A DNA stretch of 64,000 nt, from assembly GCF_016086655.4 (NCBI RefSeq), contig NC_052139.2, positions 27,284,002 through 27,348,001 of the forward strand. The letters are read 5' to 3'. Every line of letters begins with the position of its first letter. Within the stretch, counting starts at the first letter, position 1. The notes beneath the pieces are model-generated. The model saw only the letters and a program-made list of their open reading frames with translations. It did no database searches and had not been told where the DNA came from. Positions 10,300 through 21,330 of this stretch are shown one piece after another. Made by a program: the position numbers and the translations under genes. Source of the DNA: Lepeophtheirus salmonis (Eukaryota > Arthropoda > Copepoda > Siphonostomatoida > Caligidae).

Positions 10300-12926
10300 C
10301 TAAGAGTTCAATGTGTAGTCGTCAAAAGGCATTATGACATTATATTGAATGGAGTCCATTAGCCAGGATTCCTTAAGGCAAATGGCAGTTGAATTTTCAT
10401 GGTGGCATTCTCCAATTAGGATATCTGCTTTTTCAATATTTGGAGAAATTCGACCTCCCGACAATCGAATAAGATCTCCAACATCCCTCGAAGAAAATGA
10501 TGACTTACGACTTACATGAAGTGTGCCCAAAGGAGCAAGGAGTTCGGAGCGATATGAACCAAAAGCAATACGCTCAACACGACATGACTCAACAGCAGGG
10601 CTGAAATCAACCCTCTCGTACGGTTCCTCATCAACAAGATATCCCTTTTCCAGAGAGGTCAATATCCAGTCCTTTGAAACAATCCAACAACCCCGAAGTA
10701 GACCACGTAAAATATTTAGAGTTCTTCTCGTTGGCCCTTCGGAGCAACATATGACATGGGTTGTCTTGGAAGAAACTAATTTACTTAAGTAGAAGCCGAA
10801 TTGAGGAATGATTTCCTTTATGATGAAAATATCATCAGATGTTCCAGAGGAGCAGACGACTTCTCTAAGTCCTCGTTGAGAAATCTCTTCTCTTCGAGTT
10901 ACAGCAGTCATATGCCTAACAAAATCCATTGAACTACGACGAGATGGTCTCCAGTTGTCTTTTTTACCATACCTTGCACTTTTTTCATTTAAGGTTAATT
11001 GAGAGAGAGGCTGTGAGGACTCACTCTCGATAATCTTCATGGGGCTTTTGAACGTAATTGACTTTAGGATTTCCGCGTCTTTAGATAAGGATGGTTTGCA
11101 AGCGTTGTCTATCTGTTTAGATGGTGAGGGTGTTTCACTGAATAAATTATGTCCTTGAGAATAAAGAGCATGTCGTTTTGTATTAGTTCGTGTTGGATTC
11201 TTTAGAGTATAATCGATGTTGTTCTTCTTCTTTTGAAGCGTCTAAGTAAAATATATAATTAGGTCATTATACTTATAATACTTTGAAACATAAAGGGTAT
11301 AGATAGATGAAAAAAAAGAGTAGATAATATTACACAACTTTGATTAAAAGTAATGATATTGAAAAATGAATAAAATAAATTCATAATTTCTTTACCTAGT
11401 AACTGAACAGTCGAATATGCTTGAATTTGCCTGTTCATAAATGAAATAAATATACGGGCTTAAAAATAATGAGGGATACAATCTTATCAACGTACCTTGC
11501 GTTTTCTATTTGGATCTGCATCTGACGATATTTCGTATTCCTGTGTATCTTGTTGCCCTTCCTCCTCCTTTGAGCCTCCGAGAAGAGGACTAGATCCTAA
11601 ATCTGAATTAAGAAGCATGGAGCGCCTTTTATTGGCATAGAATTGTTTCGCGACTCTCACGGATAGTGGAGTGTCGAAATCGTCACCTAGAATACTCGTA
11701 CAGGAGGGAGATCCCTGTGATGATTTCTTATGAGATGAGGGAGGAGTCTTTGGAAAGATGAGTATATCCTCATTGGACTCTATGATTTGATCTAATAAAC
11801 CTTTTTGTTTCGTACTTTGTGCGTTTTTGGACTGGGATAATGGTCGGGGAGTTCCATGTTCTACTTTGGTTGGAGACTTTGAGGTCATCTTTTCCTCTTT
11901 CTTCCTTCTCCTCCTTATCTTTGCAACATGTCTTTGATACTTTTCTTCAGTGCTAAGGGTCATCATTCGTTGACGGTTATTTTTTCTCTTTATAAAGAGT
12001 GCCATGGTTGGGCTGTCATACTTTTCCTTGGATATCGTGGGGAAGTCCTTTTCATCCACTCTTTTCCCTTCTGTCTTACAGGCTTCAATCCAACTAATGG
12101 ACACAATTTTAATATCTAACTTCTTTGCTTTATTGTACCGAGCAAGAGACCCGTCCTTGAAAATTAAATGTGATACTTTTTTATTTAAAAGTGAGGATAT
12201 GGAGGCACCTAAAAGTTTGAGCTCATCTATAACACAACTCGATAAATCATCAAACACATCCACAAAAGCAACAATGTCTTTCAAAATATGAGATTTGGGA
12301 AGGGAGGGACAATGAAGCGGAGTCGTAGATAGGGTTTCGAAAAAGAGACTGGACGTAGAACTTTTAGGAGAGGGGCACACTTCTTCTTTATCCTCGTTTT
12401 TGTCTTGAGCTAGAGATTTTTTTATTCTATTCTTTGGAAGGGACTTTTTGGAGGAAGTGGAAGAGACGTTTCTTCGACTGGGTGAAAGAATTGTGGTAGG
12501 AGAAGGGGCTTCATTTCCCTCCATGAGCCATTGTCTCACCTTTTGATCTGTCTTGGGACTTTGAATAGGAGTGGATGACAGCTCTTGCGTCCCAGGGACG
12601 TATTGAAGGAACGTGTTCTCAGAGGGCAAATTGCTCAGTCTTTTACTACGAAATAAAAACTGAGGAACGGAGGAGGTTTTCCGTCTCTTGTCTTTCTCGG
12701 ATGCGTCACCAAGGATCCGTTGAGCTCTCTCTTCGCAAACGGCTTCAAGGTTTCCATAGGGAGACTCCTCCACTACACTTTTCGAGTCCAATACTCCTTC
12801 CCCATTGTTGTTCGGCGTCTCAATCACTCGCAAAACTTCTCCGTAACTATTCCGGGATCTGAGTGAAGAACGTCTTTTTGGAGTGGATCGCTCCGGCGTT
12901 GATGGAATGATATTGTAAGACTTCAT
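10300..12926 (-). CDS. MCPH1: Microcephalin (MCPH1), three BRCT domains
   Basis: Two exons, complement(10300..11241, 11496..12926), 790 residues. The intron (11242-11495) has donor CGCAAG|GTACGT and acceptor TTTTACTTAG|ACG in phase 0. BRCT1 at about residues 213-300 contains KKVSHLIFKDG and VSISWIEACKTEGKRVDEKDF, the distinctive microcephalin N-terminal BRCT signature. Paired BRCT2 (about 605-690; TTHVI, RTLNILRGLLRGCWIVSKDW) and BRCT3 (about 714-785; ISPNIEKADILIG, ESWLMDSI) form the C-terminus. In the family, the tandem pair binds phosphoserine on gamma-H2AX, and the protein acts in DNA-damage response, chromosome condensation and centrosome control in the nucleus. The length is close to vertebrate MCPH1. 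Odd: about 210 Ser/Lys/Arg-rich residues precede BRCT1, which in vertebrates starts at the N-terminus. It is divergently arranged with the exonuclease gene. Confidence 0.93.
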
Positions 12927-13568
12927 GACGAGTCCTCAGAACTCACAAGAGTAGATCTAATTTTCTAATCAATCCCAAATCTATTATTACTTTATTTCTA
13001 TTTCAACCTTCATTTGACGTCCCGTCACTTTTAAGTTCCACATTTAACATTGCCAATGAATACTATTCATTTCATAATTCCTACCACATATCAATGTAGT
13101 TATAGTCCTTTTAACTTGAGTCCATTTCGAATTTAAGTTCCCCCCTTTTCATTCAATAGCTTGGATTTGGACTCGTATTTCGTTTCATCACTAAGCACCT
13201 ACGAGTTCGAACAAGAAGCAGTCAGTTAGTATGTATTACTCAGTCGTGCAGCCATGAGCTCGGTCCGCCTAGCAGCTCTAAATTAGTATCTATTAAGTCT
13301 ATTCATTTATAATAATTAATAATAGCTACTTACTATTTTTTACGATTATTATTATTATATTCCTTGACTCAATAGACATTGAATACTGAAGAAGCACTTC
13401 GAGAAAAGAATTTCTTTATGAATGCATAGAGCAAACTCTGGCGAGTGCTGTCGGCAGCCGAGCGAGTGACGCATGAGAGGTTGCGTGACTGAGTGCTACA
13501 ATTTAAGTGCGGGACAGGATTTAAAAATGATACTATAATTAATTGTGAAACTTTGCTAACTCTCTGCT
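12927..13568. promoter_or_regulatory. Shared divergent 5' region of MCPH1 and exonuclease gene
   Basis: 642 bp separate the two divergent start codons, so both promoters should lie here. The stretch 13430-13500 is unusually GC- and CpG-rich for the window (GAGTGCTGTCGGCAGCCGAG). I see no convincing TATA box. Inference from arrangement only. Confidence 0.4.
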
Positions 13569-14294
13569 ATGACATGTAGTACTCATGCATTCCTATGTAC
13601 CGATGTTGATAAAGATTCCCACTTGTTATATATGATGGCTGAGCCATATTATGTGATATTAGACGTGGAGTCCACTGGACTCTTATTCACGAATCCAGAC
13701 ATAGTTGAATTGAGTGCTATCAGCCTTGAGCCTGACGAAACGGGACTCCCTCAGCTCTTTGACGCTTTTTTGCAACCTACAAAAGATTTAACTAAGGAAG
13801 CCACGTCTATAAATGGCCTTTATAGGAGACACAACTGTCTTTTTAACTCCAAAGAGGGGAAGGAAGTGTTCACAGAGAGTCCCCCTCAGGTCTTGAAGGA
13901 TTTCTTGTCCTGGCTTAAGAAACTCCAATCCAATAACATCTACATTTTGGCTTACAATGCCTTTAAGTTCGATGCCCCTCTCTTGCTACAACATTTTGAG
14001 CGTTATTCCATTCCCTACAGTCAAGTGATTCGAGGGGTGTGTGACCCCCTAGTTGGAATACAGAGACTTCCTTCCCTCGGATCCCTCTCCAAAAAGTCCT
14101 TACTGGATGTTTGTCAAACTTTGAAAATCCATGTTCGAAGTCGCGAACTGCATAGTGGATTCTATGACTCTGTGCTTCTTCGGAATCTTGTAAAGAAACT
14201 CCGTCAGGAATGGGGAAATGCGTTTCTCAAGGATTGCTCCATGACTTTGCAACAGTTTAAAAGCAGTTATTTTAAGGATTTTTATTCTTCTTAG
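13569..14294 (+). CDS. DEDDh-type 3'-5' exonuclease (TREX / epsilon-like)
   Basis: Single-exon frame of 241 residues. The three exonuclease motifs are intact: Exo I D32-V-E34 in ILDVESTGL; Exo II N130...D135 in AYNAFKFDAPLL; Exo III H195...D200 in HSGFYDSVLL, the His five residues before Asp marking the DEDDh class. These residues bind two divalent metals that hydrolyse nucleotides from a 3' end. The domain spans nearly the whole protein, as in small exonucleases of the TREX or DnaQ-epsilon type; I cannot choose the exact orthologue. The start is uncertain: Met22-Met23 (13632) also suits, and the first 21 residues carry no motif. AATAAA at 14475-14480 is a likely poly(A) signal. Confidence 0.82.
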   Translation: MTCSTHAFLCTDVDKDSHLLYMMAEPYYVILDVESTGLLFTNPDIVELSAISLEPDETGLPQLFDAFLQPTKDLTKEATSINGLYRRHNCLFNSKEGKEVFTESPPQVLKDFLSWLKKLQSNNIYILAYNAFKFDAPLLLQHFERYSIPYSQVIRGVCDPLVGIQRLPSLGSLSKKSLLDVCQTLKIHVRSRELHSGFYDSVLLRNLVKKLRQEWGNAFLKDCSMTLQQFKSSYFKDFYSS

Positions 14295-14637
14295 ACTAAT
14301 GAAGATTCTATTCCATTTTAATTTGTTTTCAATCAATATTTATATACATACGAATTCAAACAAAAGGTGACGTTTAAAACCTTTTGATGGATTCATGTAG
14401 ATTTTATTATTATTGTGCCTCGATTTGTTTTTTAAATAGATAATAATTACTATTATACATAATTACAAAGGATAAATAAAGGTCCTGCATATGAAAATTT
14501 ACATATTATATCATTGTCCAGTAACATTTAACATGAGTGTTAATCATAGATTAGCATAACAATTTTTTTTTTATGAAAAAAAAAAATAGAGAGAGTTCAG
14601 GAAAAGATTATGAAAGGTAAGAGAATGTCATGATAGC
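14295..14637. other. Convergent 3' region between exonuclease and TOX-like gene
   Basis: AT-rich, no gene. It contains the exonuclease poly(A) signal (14475-14480) and an A/T homopolymer pair near 14562-14586. Confidence 0.5.
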
Positions 14638-15255
14638 TCAAGCAACTTCTTGCATTGTCCTATCTTGTGTCCACTCCTCGAAGACGTTTCTGCAATGTAG
14701 AACAACACAATCATTCGAACAATACTCGTCTTCCCACTCAGAGTTCCGAACTGCATTATTTGGGCATCCCCTGCGTACACAGAGATGGTTCATTAGGGAT
14801 GAAGGGTCCTCGTTTCGTAGAGTACTTGCATTCAAATTAATTGTCACTAAATCACTATTTTCAGAGAATATGGCTATGACTTCGGGATCCAGGAGCTCAT
14901 TCTCTGAAGGTGAATGTTCATGAATATTAGTATTCATTTGAGCGGATTGGTAGTCATCCATCTCACGCTTGTACCTCATTTTGTCTTCATCATTTCGTCT
15001 ACGATACGTTGATTTGGCTTCTTCATCTAAAGTGTCCCACATTGAGGCAACTATTTTGGATACTTCTCCAAATTTCGCTTCCGGATTATGTGCTTTGACT
15101 GTGGCTTGCATTTCTTTAAAAAAGAATGAGTATGCTGACATGGGTGGTGTTGGTGCGTTCGGATCCTTTTTTCGTCTTCCGCCTCGTTTAACAGGGGAGG
15201 CCTTCTTCTTTTTTGAAGGATAATCCTCTCGAAAATTGCTCTCTTCTTCCATCAT
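14638..15255 (-). CDS. TOX-family HMG-box protein, short form
   Basis: A 205-residue intronless frame starting at tandem Met codons. The HMG box (about residues 26-98) has KKDPNAPTPPMSAYSFFFKE and FGEVSKIVASMWDTLDEEAK, diagnostic of the TOX subfamily. A basic K/R stretch (KKKKASPVKRGGRRKK) before it would serve as nuclear signal and DNA-contact arm. The C-terminus has CVRRGCPNN, then EYCSNDCVVLHCRNVFEEW, a Cys/His motif also found at the C-terminus of vertebrate TOX proteins. Expected role: structure-dependent DNA binding and transcriptional regulation in the nucleus. Vertebrate TOX proteins are about 500 residues or more; here the long N-terminal activation region is absent. Whether an upstream exon adds one is not visible. 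Confidence 0.9.
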   Translation of the reverse strand: MMEEESNFREDYPSKKKKASPVKRGGRRKKDPNAPTPPMSAYSFFFKEMQATVKAHNPEAKFGEVSKIVASMWDTLDEEAKSTYRRRNDEDKMRYKREMDDYQSAQMNTNIHEHSPSENELLDPEVIAIFSENSDLVTINLNASTLRNEDPSSLMNHLCVRRGCPNNAVRNSEWEDEYCSNDCVVLHCRNVFEEWTQDRTMQEVA

Positions 15256-15503
15256 GGCGATTGCGCGACTAAAGAGTTATTTTTAAAGGGATTATTGATG
15301 GTTTTGATGTGCTGGAATTAAAAGATAAACTTTATTTTAAACTATATATTTACATAATGTATATGTATATTTAACAAGGAACATCATAAGAAATTTATAT
15401 TCTCAAAATTGAGCATATCACATAAACGGCTCAAAATCACAAATCAACAAAAACAAAAAATTTAATAACTGTTAGCCAAAGAAAGGGGCAGAGTTTGAGT
15501 TTG
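15256..15503. other. Intergenic between TOX-like and zinc-finger genes
   Basis: No gene seen; both neighbours are on the minus strand, so it should hold the zinc-finger gene's 3' UTR and the promoter of the TOX-like gene. TTTATT near 15331 gives a minus-strand AATAAA. Confidence 0.45.
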
Positions 15504-17537
15504 TCATATGAGAGAAGTAGATGCCTGAAGTTTCACATCCGACTTACTCAATATATCCAATCTCTCTTTCACAGCGGCTGTTGTAGTTTTTTCAAGTCCA
15601 TGAGATTTGAATCTATGGGCGTTTAGATTGTCAAGTCGTGAACACTGATAACTACATGCTTCACAGGGATAATTTTTTTGATTCAAATGAACAACGTTGT
15701 GACGATTGAGTTTGGACTTGCAGACAAAGGCTTTTCCACAAGTTGAGCAAATATAGTCCCTTTGATCTAAGTGAGCTGACTTCAAATGCTTGTTCAAAGA
15801 GTCCATTCTCCCAAACAATTTATTACAGAACTTACAGGGAAGGCACTTATACTCAGGGTCATGTATTCGAGCGTGTCTCTCTAAATACGTTTTATGCGAG
15901 AACCCTTGACCACAATTAGAACAAAGCCAAGACTTTTGTTTATGGGTCACTAAGTGCCCACGATAAGATATCTTTTTAACAAGTTTACCGCAGATATGAC
16001 AGGCCTTAAGAATAGTGCCGTCACTATGAGCATTTTCTTTATGATTTGACATGTTACGAACAGCTTTTCCACAAATGTCGCAGACACGGAGTTCTTTAGG
16101 ATTGTGAGCCTGCACTTCCTCAATTTGAGAGAGATCTTTATCAGAGTGAGATTCATGCAGATGTCGAGCAAGTTTACCTCTTCGAGTAAAATGCCTTGGG
16201 CAAAAATAACAACGTTTATCGATAATGCGATTTGGATCTCCGGGACAAGGTATGACAATATCAGACTGATGAATCCTTCTACGATGACGAAAGTATGAAC
16301 GGTAAAGTTTAAACAGCTTTCCACAATCAAAGCATTCAAATTTAGCTTGATTTTCATCCTCTCTAAAGATGATGGCCTCAGCTTGACCCTCTCCAGCATG
16401 TGAACTGGCTCTATGTTTCTCCAGATCCTTGGGCTCTCCATATTCATTTACACAGTAAGGGCATTTTAGTTTTTGTTCCTCATTAAAGAAAAGTTCTGAA
16501 TTATTAGGATCGCGACGATGAACGTAGAAGAGATGATCAATATATGAAGTACCGAATCGAAATTGAATGGTACATTCACTACAAAGATAATGGTAAGAAG
16601 CATTAGGCTCTGATATTTCCGTACACTCGTGGATTTTGAGAGATCTTTCATTTTTAAATGACTGCTCGCATTGCTTACAATCCCATTCTCTTTTTTTAGG
16701 CCTCTTCTTTGGAGAAGAAGACACGAATTCATCCTCAGTCCAATCAATTTCTTCAATATAAAAGTCCTCATGATTAAAATCATCTTCATCATCTGAGAAA
16801 TGGAGGTGAATGTCTGGCTTCACATCAAAATGTTCGGGTTGAATTCTGTGGAACAATGCTGAGCAAGGAGCGCATCGGAGCTCCTCATTCCCACATAGAA
16901 AGTAACGGCACTGTCTTGAACGATAGATAGGCGTTTCAGAGGGCTCAGAGTAAAACAGGAAAATATCCGCAATCTGTAATTTGTCCACATTTTCAAGTAA
17001 AACATCTTCACTCAGCCCAGGACAGGCATTTGACTTAAGTAAAGAGTCTAGAATGTCTGAAACTTCCTCTGGGGTTTCAAATCTTTCTTCTCGGAAAGGA
17101 ATTTGACCCATCCAAGCCGTGAAAAGAAACCCCATGTCCTCATTTGGAGAAATAAGGGCCCAGGGCATACGGGAATCCCATGTAGGCAACTCATAGGCCG
17201 CCTCGAACTCTGTAATAAGAAATACTGCAATAAATAGGGAGTAGAAATATTTGATATATTAATTATTTTAAAAATTGGGCAAGGAATAAAGACCTATTTT
17301 AATTCGAGGGCTTTGAATTTGTATATCAGTCATGTAAATGTCCTTTCTCATGGACGAAAGACTGTTTCGGAGCTGTCGTATGCGGAAGGCACCTGAAATA
17401 AGTTCTCGAACTCGATCTTTTGTCTCATTTTCTTCCTCTTTCAAGGAAGGAATCCCCTTGAAATGATTTTTGTTCATGCTGGCTTGAGACGTTCTCTCAA
17501 GGCAGCAAAACAAAACGAATCCCTCAAAGTGAGTCAC
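15504..17537 (-). CDS. Multi-C2H2 zinc-finger protein
   Basis: Two exons, complement(15504..17209, 17294..17537), 649 residues. The 84-bp intron has donor AAAATAG|GTCTTT and acceptor TTATTACAG in phase 1, giving IKIEFEAAYELPTWD across the join. About 11 C2H2 or C2H2-like fingers occupy residues about 255-620 (for example FECFDCGKLFKLYRSYFRHR, YICSTCGKAFVCKSKLNRHN), with a few having variant linkers. Such arrays bind DNA and typically make nuclear transcription factors. The N-terminal third has no finger array but has an extra cluster, CRYFLCGNEELRCAPCSALF (about residues 182-201), that may bind zinc, and an acidic stretch (FSDDEDDFNHEDF). I do not recognise an orthologue. The first Met at 17537 was chosen; Met21 is an alternative. 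Confidence 0.88.
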
Positions 17538-17807
17538 ACTACTACATATCTATATTGACTAGGACTATTTCTCGACTATCCGAAGAGTATTTACTATCTA
17601 CTCAATCCTCTATCTCCTCATCACTCCTATTATTCTAATCCCTTTCCATCATTTCTAAAGTAAACAGCTAAAAAACTGGCAACTGCAACAAATATCACTT
17701 CAACCAACTACTACATAGAGGACTGAAGACAGAGTATTCTCAGCTGTTGACTGTAGTCCTTTTAATACTCATTATTATTTGTGACGTTAAATAACTATTA
17801 GTGTATG
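17538..17807. promoter_or_regulatory. 5' flank of zinc-finger gene
   Basis: AT-rich, no coding signal; probable promoter side of the minus-strand zinc-finger gene. No specific element recognised. Confidence 0.3.
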
Positions 17808-18318
17808 TGTATTTTCACTGACGTCATAATTGCTTCACAATTGAAGGAAATGCCATTTTGGAGGCTCAAAGTTAATATTATTACTAAAATAAATGAATAA
17901 ATAGTAATATTTGAATATAATCAAAGAAATTTGTACTGAAAATCAATTTTTTGATCTGTTATGAACGAGGAAAGAGGGATATTTAGAGAAAAATACCTTA
18001 TTTTTTCCGTTGTAATAGTTATTTTTTATCTACAATGAATATGGAGATAAGATTGTCGACCGATGTAACACTAATAGTCTATAAATATAAAAAAATAGCA
18101 TATTTTTAATACATTTTATGGTCATCTACATATATATAGTCAAACTAGGCAATATGTAGAAGGGGAGATTTTTAATAGACAGTAAGTTTTAGGTCCTTTT
18201 ATTTGTTAGTTCCATTTTGAGATCCAGTAGTTCATTATAAATGTTTTTCATTGTGGTTATTTAGGGGACTCAATATGGCTGACATCCACAATGCTAACGT
18301 CACCCGAAAACGCTCTTT
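17808..18318 (+). mobile_element. MITE with TGACGTCA-bearing terminal inverted repeats
   Basis: The left end GTATTTTCACTGACGTCATA ... CATTTTGGAGGCTCAAAG is inverted at the right end as GGGACTCAATATGGCTGACA ... AACGTCACCCGAAAACGCTCT. The same termini occur at 21331-21628 and 55687-56264. There is no coding capacity, so it is a non-autonomous DNA element. Confidence 0.7.
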
Positions 18319-19240
18319 AACGATAAAAAACAAACCAAAGAAGAAAAAATAATAAATGATTTGAATTTGAGGACTGCAGTCAACAGTTGTCTCAATTCTG
18401 TATAGTGTCTCCTGTCAGTACTTTTATGTAGTAGTCCTTAGAGTCACTACAACTCATTTGCAACTTTGATTTCATTCTTCACATTCATAAATATTCAAAT
18501 CCAGTCTTTTTCCTCTCTCTCCTTTTCTCCTGGCCAAATGAATTTCACTACAATGTTACAATCATTAATCATTATGTATTCATAGAGAGTATATAGAGCG
18601 AATAAGTTTTCGTCGAGGAGGTTGCTCGAGGAAGATGATGTCAACTGTTGTCCGGGGTATATATGCTATAATAATCTACTAAAAAAATTTATCTTCCTCT
18701 CTTTTCGTGATTTTTTTAAGAATTTACAAGTATACAGAGGATACATAACAGTTAACGTGATCTTATCCCTCAAGCAATCTATGGTACTATAGTATTGTAG
18801 GAAAATTACATATTAATTAATAATTATTATATCATATTATGATCGACATAATAATATCGTAGTTAACTTAATAAATTTAATTTATATTTTATAAATACGT
18901 AAACACGAACAATTTTATTGATCATGAGTAACTACGAACATAGTTTTCGATCTATCATTATTAATTAAAGCTTTAAAACAAAGTAGTGAAACGAAGACCA
19001 CGTGATTAATATTTGTACAAAGTGGTTGTCGTAGCAATATTTTTTTGTCACTAATAATAGGATCGAGCGTTGAATATTACTCCATAACAGCATCGAAGAA
19101 TTCGCCCTTTAAACAGAATTATCAAGATAAATTCAGCCACTTGAAGAAAAAGTTGCATACAGAAAGGGAAAATGTCAAAAAATGATACGGTGATGTCATC
19201 TGTGGTATTATGAAAAGCAACATCTTGCGAAGGAAAAAAG
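18319..19240. other. Intergenic, no gene seen
   Basis: AT-rich sequence with short open frames only. The minus-strand 82-codon frame at 19051-19299 overlaps a perfect palindrome and has no protein signature. Confidence 0.45.
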
Positions 19241-19307
19241 ATCAAGACCATGTATCTCATCACTGATGAGATACATGGTCTTGATGACTGATGAGTCATC
19301 AGTCATC
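19241..19307. repeat. Two overlapping perfect palindromes with 1-nt spacers
   Basis: 19241-19262 and 19264-19285 are perfect 22-base inverted arms separated by one C. 19283-19294 and 19296-19307 are perfect 12-base arms separated by one G. The centre of the second, TGATGAGTCATCA, is also the centre of the palindrome at 37615-37657. Confidence 0.95.
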
Positions 19308-20418
19308 AGGCTAACAAGCGCGTTTCTCTACTATTACGGCGTTAACTCGCTAATACAAAAATACCCTATGTACTTTGTTCCCAGCTGTTGATTCCCTCTT
19401 CTCCCTTGATACGTCATGGCTATTTGTTAATATATTATTTTTGATAAATAAGTAATGTACAAAGTTATTGTACAAAGGACAGGAATGCAATTTTTTTATT
19501 GATACCTTGTCGTTTATATAATATGTATATATTTTGGACATTTTATTATTTATATGAAGTAATTTGGTTATTTCTACATAGAAATAACCAAATAACTACT
19601 CTTTTAATAAAATATTAATAAACAATATTATAATACAAAATGGAGTAAAATACGATATTGTTTTTAATAATATGCCATTCATTTTAAAAATGGTAAAGAG
19701 GGTAACATGACGGTGATAGTCTGGGAGTACATAAGAGATAAATGGCGGTTGGTATTTATTGACTTATTTGGCTAAACTACCAAATGATTTCAAGCCTTTC
19801 CCCCCTTGTTTCTTTTGGACGAAAGGTTGCGTGGTATAATAAAGGTGCTATGTTTTAATTAACAATGTTTTCTAGCTCTACTTTTTATAGTCGTCTTTTA
19901 CTATTTGTTTACGTTGGATCATTCATGCTACCGGTCAGAGATATCTGGCTTCCAGGGTTATATTTGCAAAAGGGAATAAGCTGCCGAAAACATAAAATAA
20001 ATAAACACGTCATTCTGTTTTGTGAACTTTGTAGTCAACTAGCTTGGGTATTCACAATAAAGAATGACATCACTACTTATTTCTATTTATATGATATGGA
20101 CTGACACAGTTTAAATCACAAAACTATTCAATAATTATAATTATTGAATATAGATGTATATTATGATAAGTTAAATACAATAATAGAAACACCAAAACAG
20201 ATGTATTATTCAAAAATATTGATTATTATATATCTTCATAGGATGTAGCTTTCATTTAATGATATTGGTGAAGTGCTTACGAAGAAATTTTTTATGGCAG
20301 TCCATATTAAATATTTATTTTTTATTTCATATTCACGTCAAAGTAAGCAAACAAACAATAATATTATTTTTTGATTCTGTAATTTGGGTTTGATCTTAAT
20401 TAAGTCCGGTAAGTCGGA
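19308..20418. other. Intergenic upstream of USB1, repeat fragments
   Basis: 19430-19560 and 19690-19795 are diverged copies of sequence near 500-600 and 1570-1665. The open frame 19865-20104 (79 codons) lacks any domain or homology signal and I do not call it a gene. The last 200 bp before 20419 should hold the USB1 promoter. Confidence 0.45.
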
Positions 20419-21165
20419 ATGAGTGAAAAACGATCCTATAAAAATAATAAAGAAGAAGATGAAAGGATTTTTGTATCTCCTGCTCCTCCTAATAAGAAGC
20501 AGTGTAGTGTAGGAATAATCGAAAATCCACTCCGTTCTGAAGATTTAAAAACCAGCGAAGCAGACCTTGAAAGTAAATCCCTTAAGGATCATCAAGGCCG
20601 TGTTCGAACAGTGGAACACATATCCGGCAACTGGGCGTCTTTTGTGTTCGCAGATGCAACTGGGATTATAAACGATTTTCTTCGTTTATGCGATATCCCC
20701 GACTACTTATCTAAATGCGATTCCTTCCATTTAAGCCTCTCCAAGTTGTTTATGATACAGTATGAGGACATTCAGCCCCTAAAAAAGGAATTGAGTGATA
20801 TCATTGTACATTATCCCTATTTCAGTATTACCATTGACTTGATAAACAGCCTTAAAGTGTTTTTAAATGATGATAAAACGAGGACATTTGTCGCTTTAAA
20901 TGTTTTGGATTCGAATAATGAGTTTTTATGTAATATCCAAGAAGGAGTAGATAGTGTACTTGAGGAAAGAGACTTACCTCCATTCTACGATCCTCCTGAG
21001 TATCACATATCCTTGTTTTGGTGTCTCGGAAATCAAGCTGAAGAAATTGAGTCCAAACTTGAGGATCTAAAGGATATCATTCTTAAGGACGGGCAGATAA
21101 CCTTGAAAATCCCTTTAAAAAATTACAATTTAAGACGGGACACAAAGTATTTGATCTTCCTTTAA
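20419..21165 (+). CDS. USB1: USB1 (Mpn1), U6 snRNA 3'-5' phosphodiesterase
   Basis: A single-exon, 248-residue protein of usual family length. It is a 2H phosphodiesterase: the two catalytic H-x-S motifs are intact, H104-L-S106 in FHLSLSK and H196-I-S198 in YHISLFWCLG. The intervening KTRTFVALNVLD and the FYDPPEYHISL context are characteristic of USB1. The enzyme trims the oligo(U) tail of U6 snRNA in the nucleus and leaves a 2',3'-cyclic phosphate, which stabilises U6 for splicing. The N-terminal about 60 residues are charged and low in conservation, with a Lys/Arg-rich start. The best AATAAA (21325-21330) abuts the MITE beginning at 21331. Confidence 0.93.
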   Translation: MSEKRSYKNNKEEDERIFVSPAPPNKKQCSVGIIENPLRSEDLKTSEADLESKSLKDHQGRVRTVEHISGNWASFVFADATGIINDFLRLCDIPDYLSKCDSFHLSLSKLFMIQYEDIQPLKKELSDIIVHYPYFSITIDLINSLKVFLNDDKTRTFVALNVLDSNNEFLCNIQEGVDSVLEERDLPPFYDPPEYHISLFWCLGNQAEEIESKLEDLKDIILKDGQITLKIPLKNYNLRRDTKYLIFL

Positions 21166-21330
21166 CGAGCTACTAATTAATTATAATTCATTGCTACTCT
21201 TCTAATTAAATTTGTGTTCAACGTGTGATTATAATTTTAGTCCTCTCTTGTTTTTCTCTAACTTAGACATATTGTTTTTATTGATTTGTTATTAAAAACT
21301 ATCAATGAAAAAGTAACCATAAGCAATAAA

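Noticed and set aside
10523..10792. Plus-strand 89-codon frame
   Set aside because: Antisense to the MCPH1 BRCT pair.
12575..12862. Plus-strand 95-codon frame inside MCPH1 exon 1
   Set aside because: Antisense shadow of a well-supported coding exon.
15950..16447. Minus-strand 165-codon frame
   Set aside because: Out-of-frame shadow of the zinc-finger array.
19865..20104. 79-codon plus-strand frame with hydrophobic start
   Set aside because: No homologous motif, no splice context, lies among repeat fragments.
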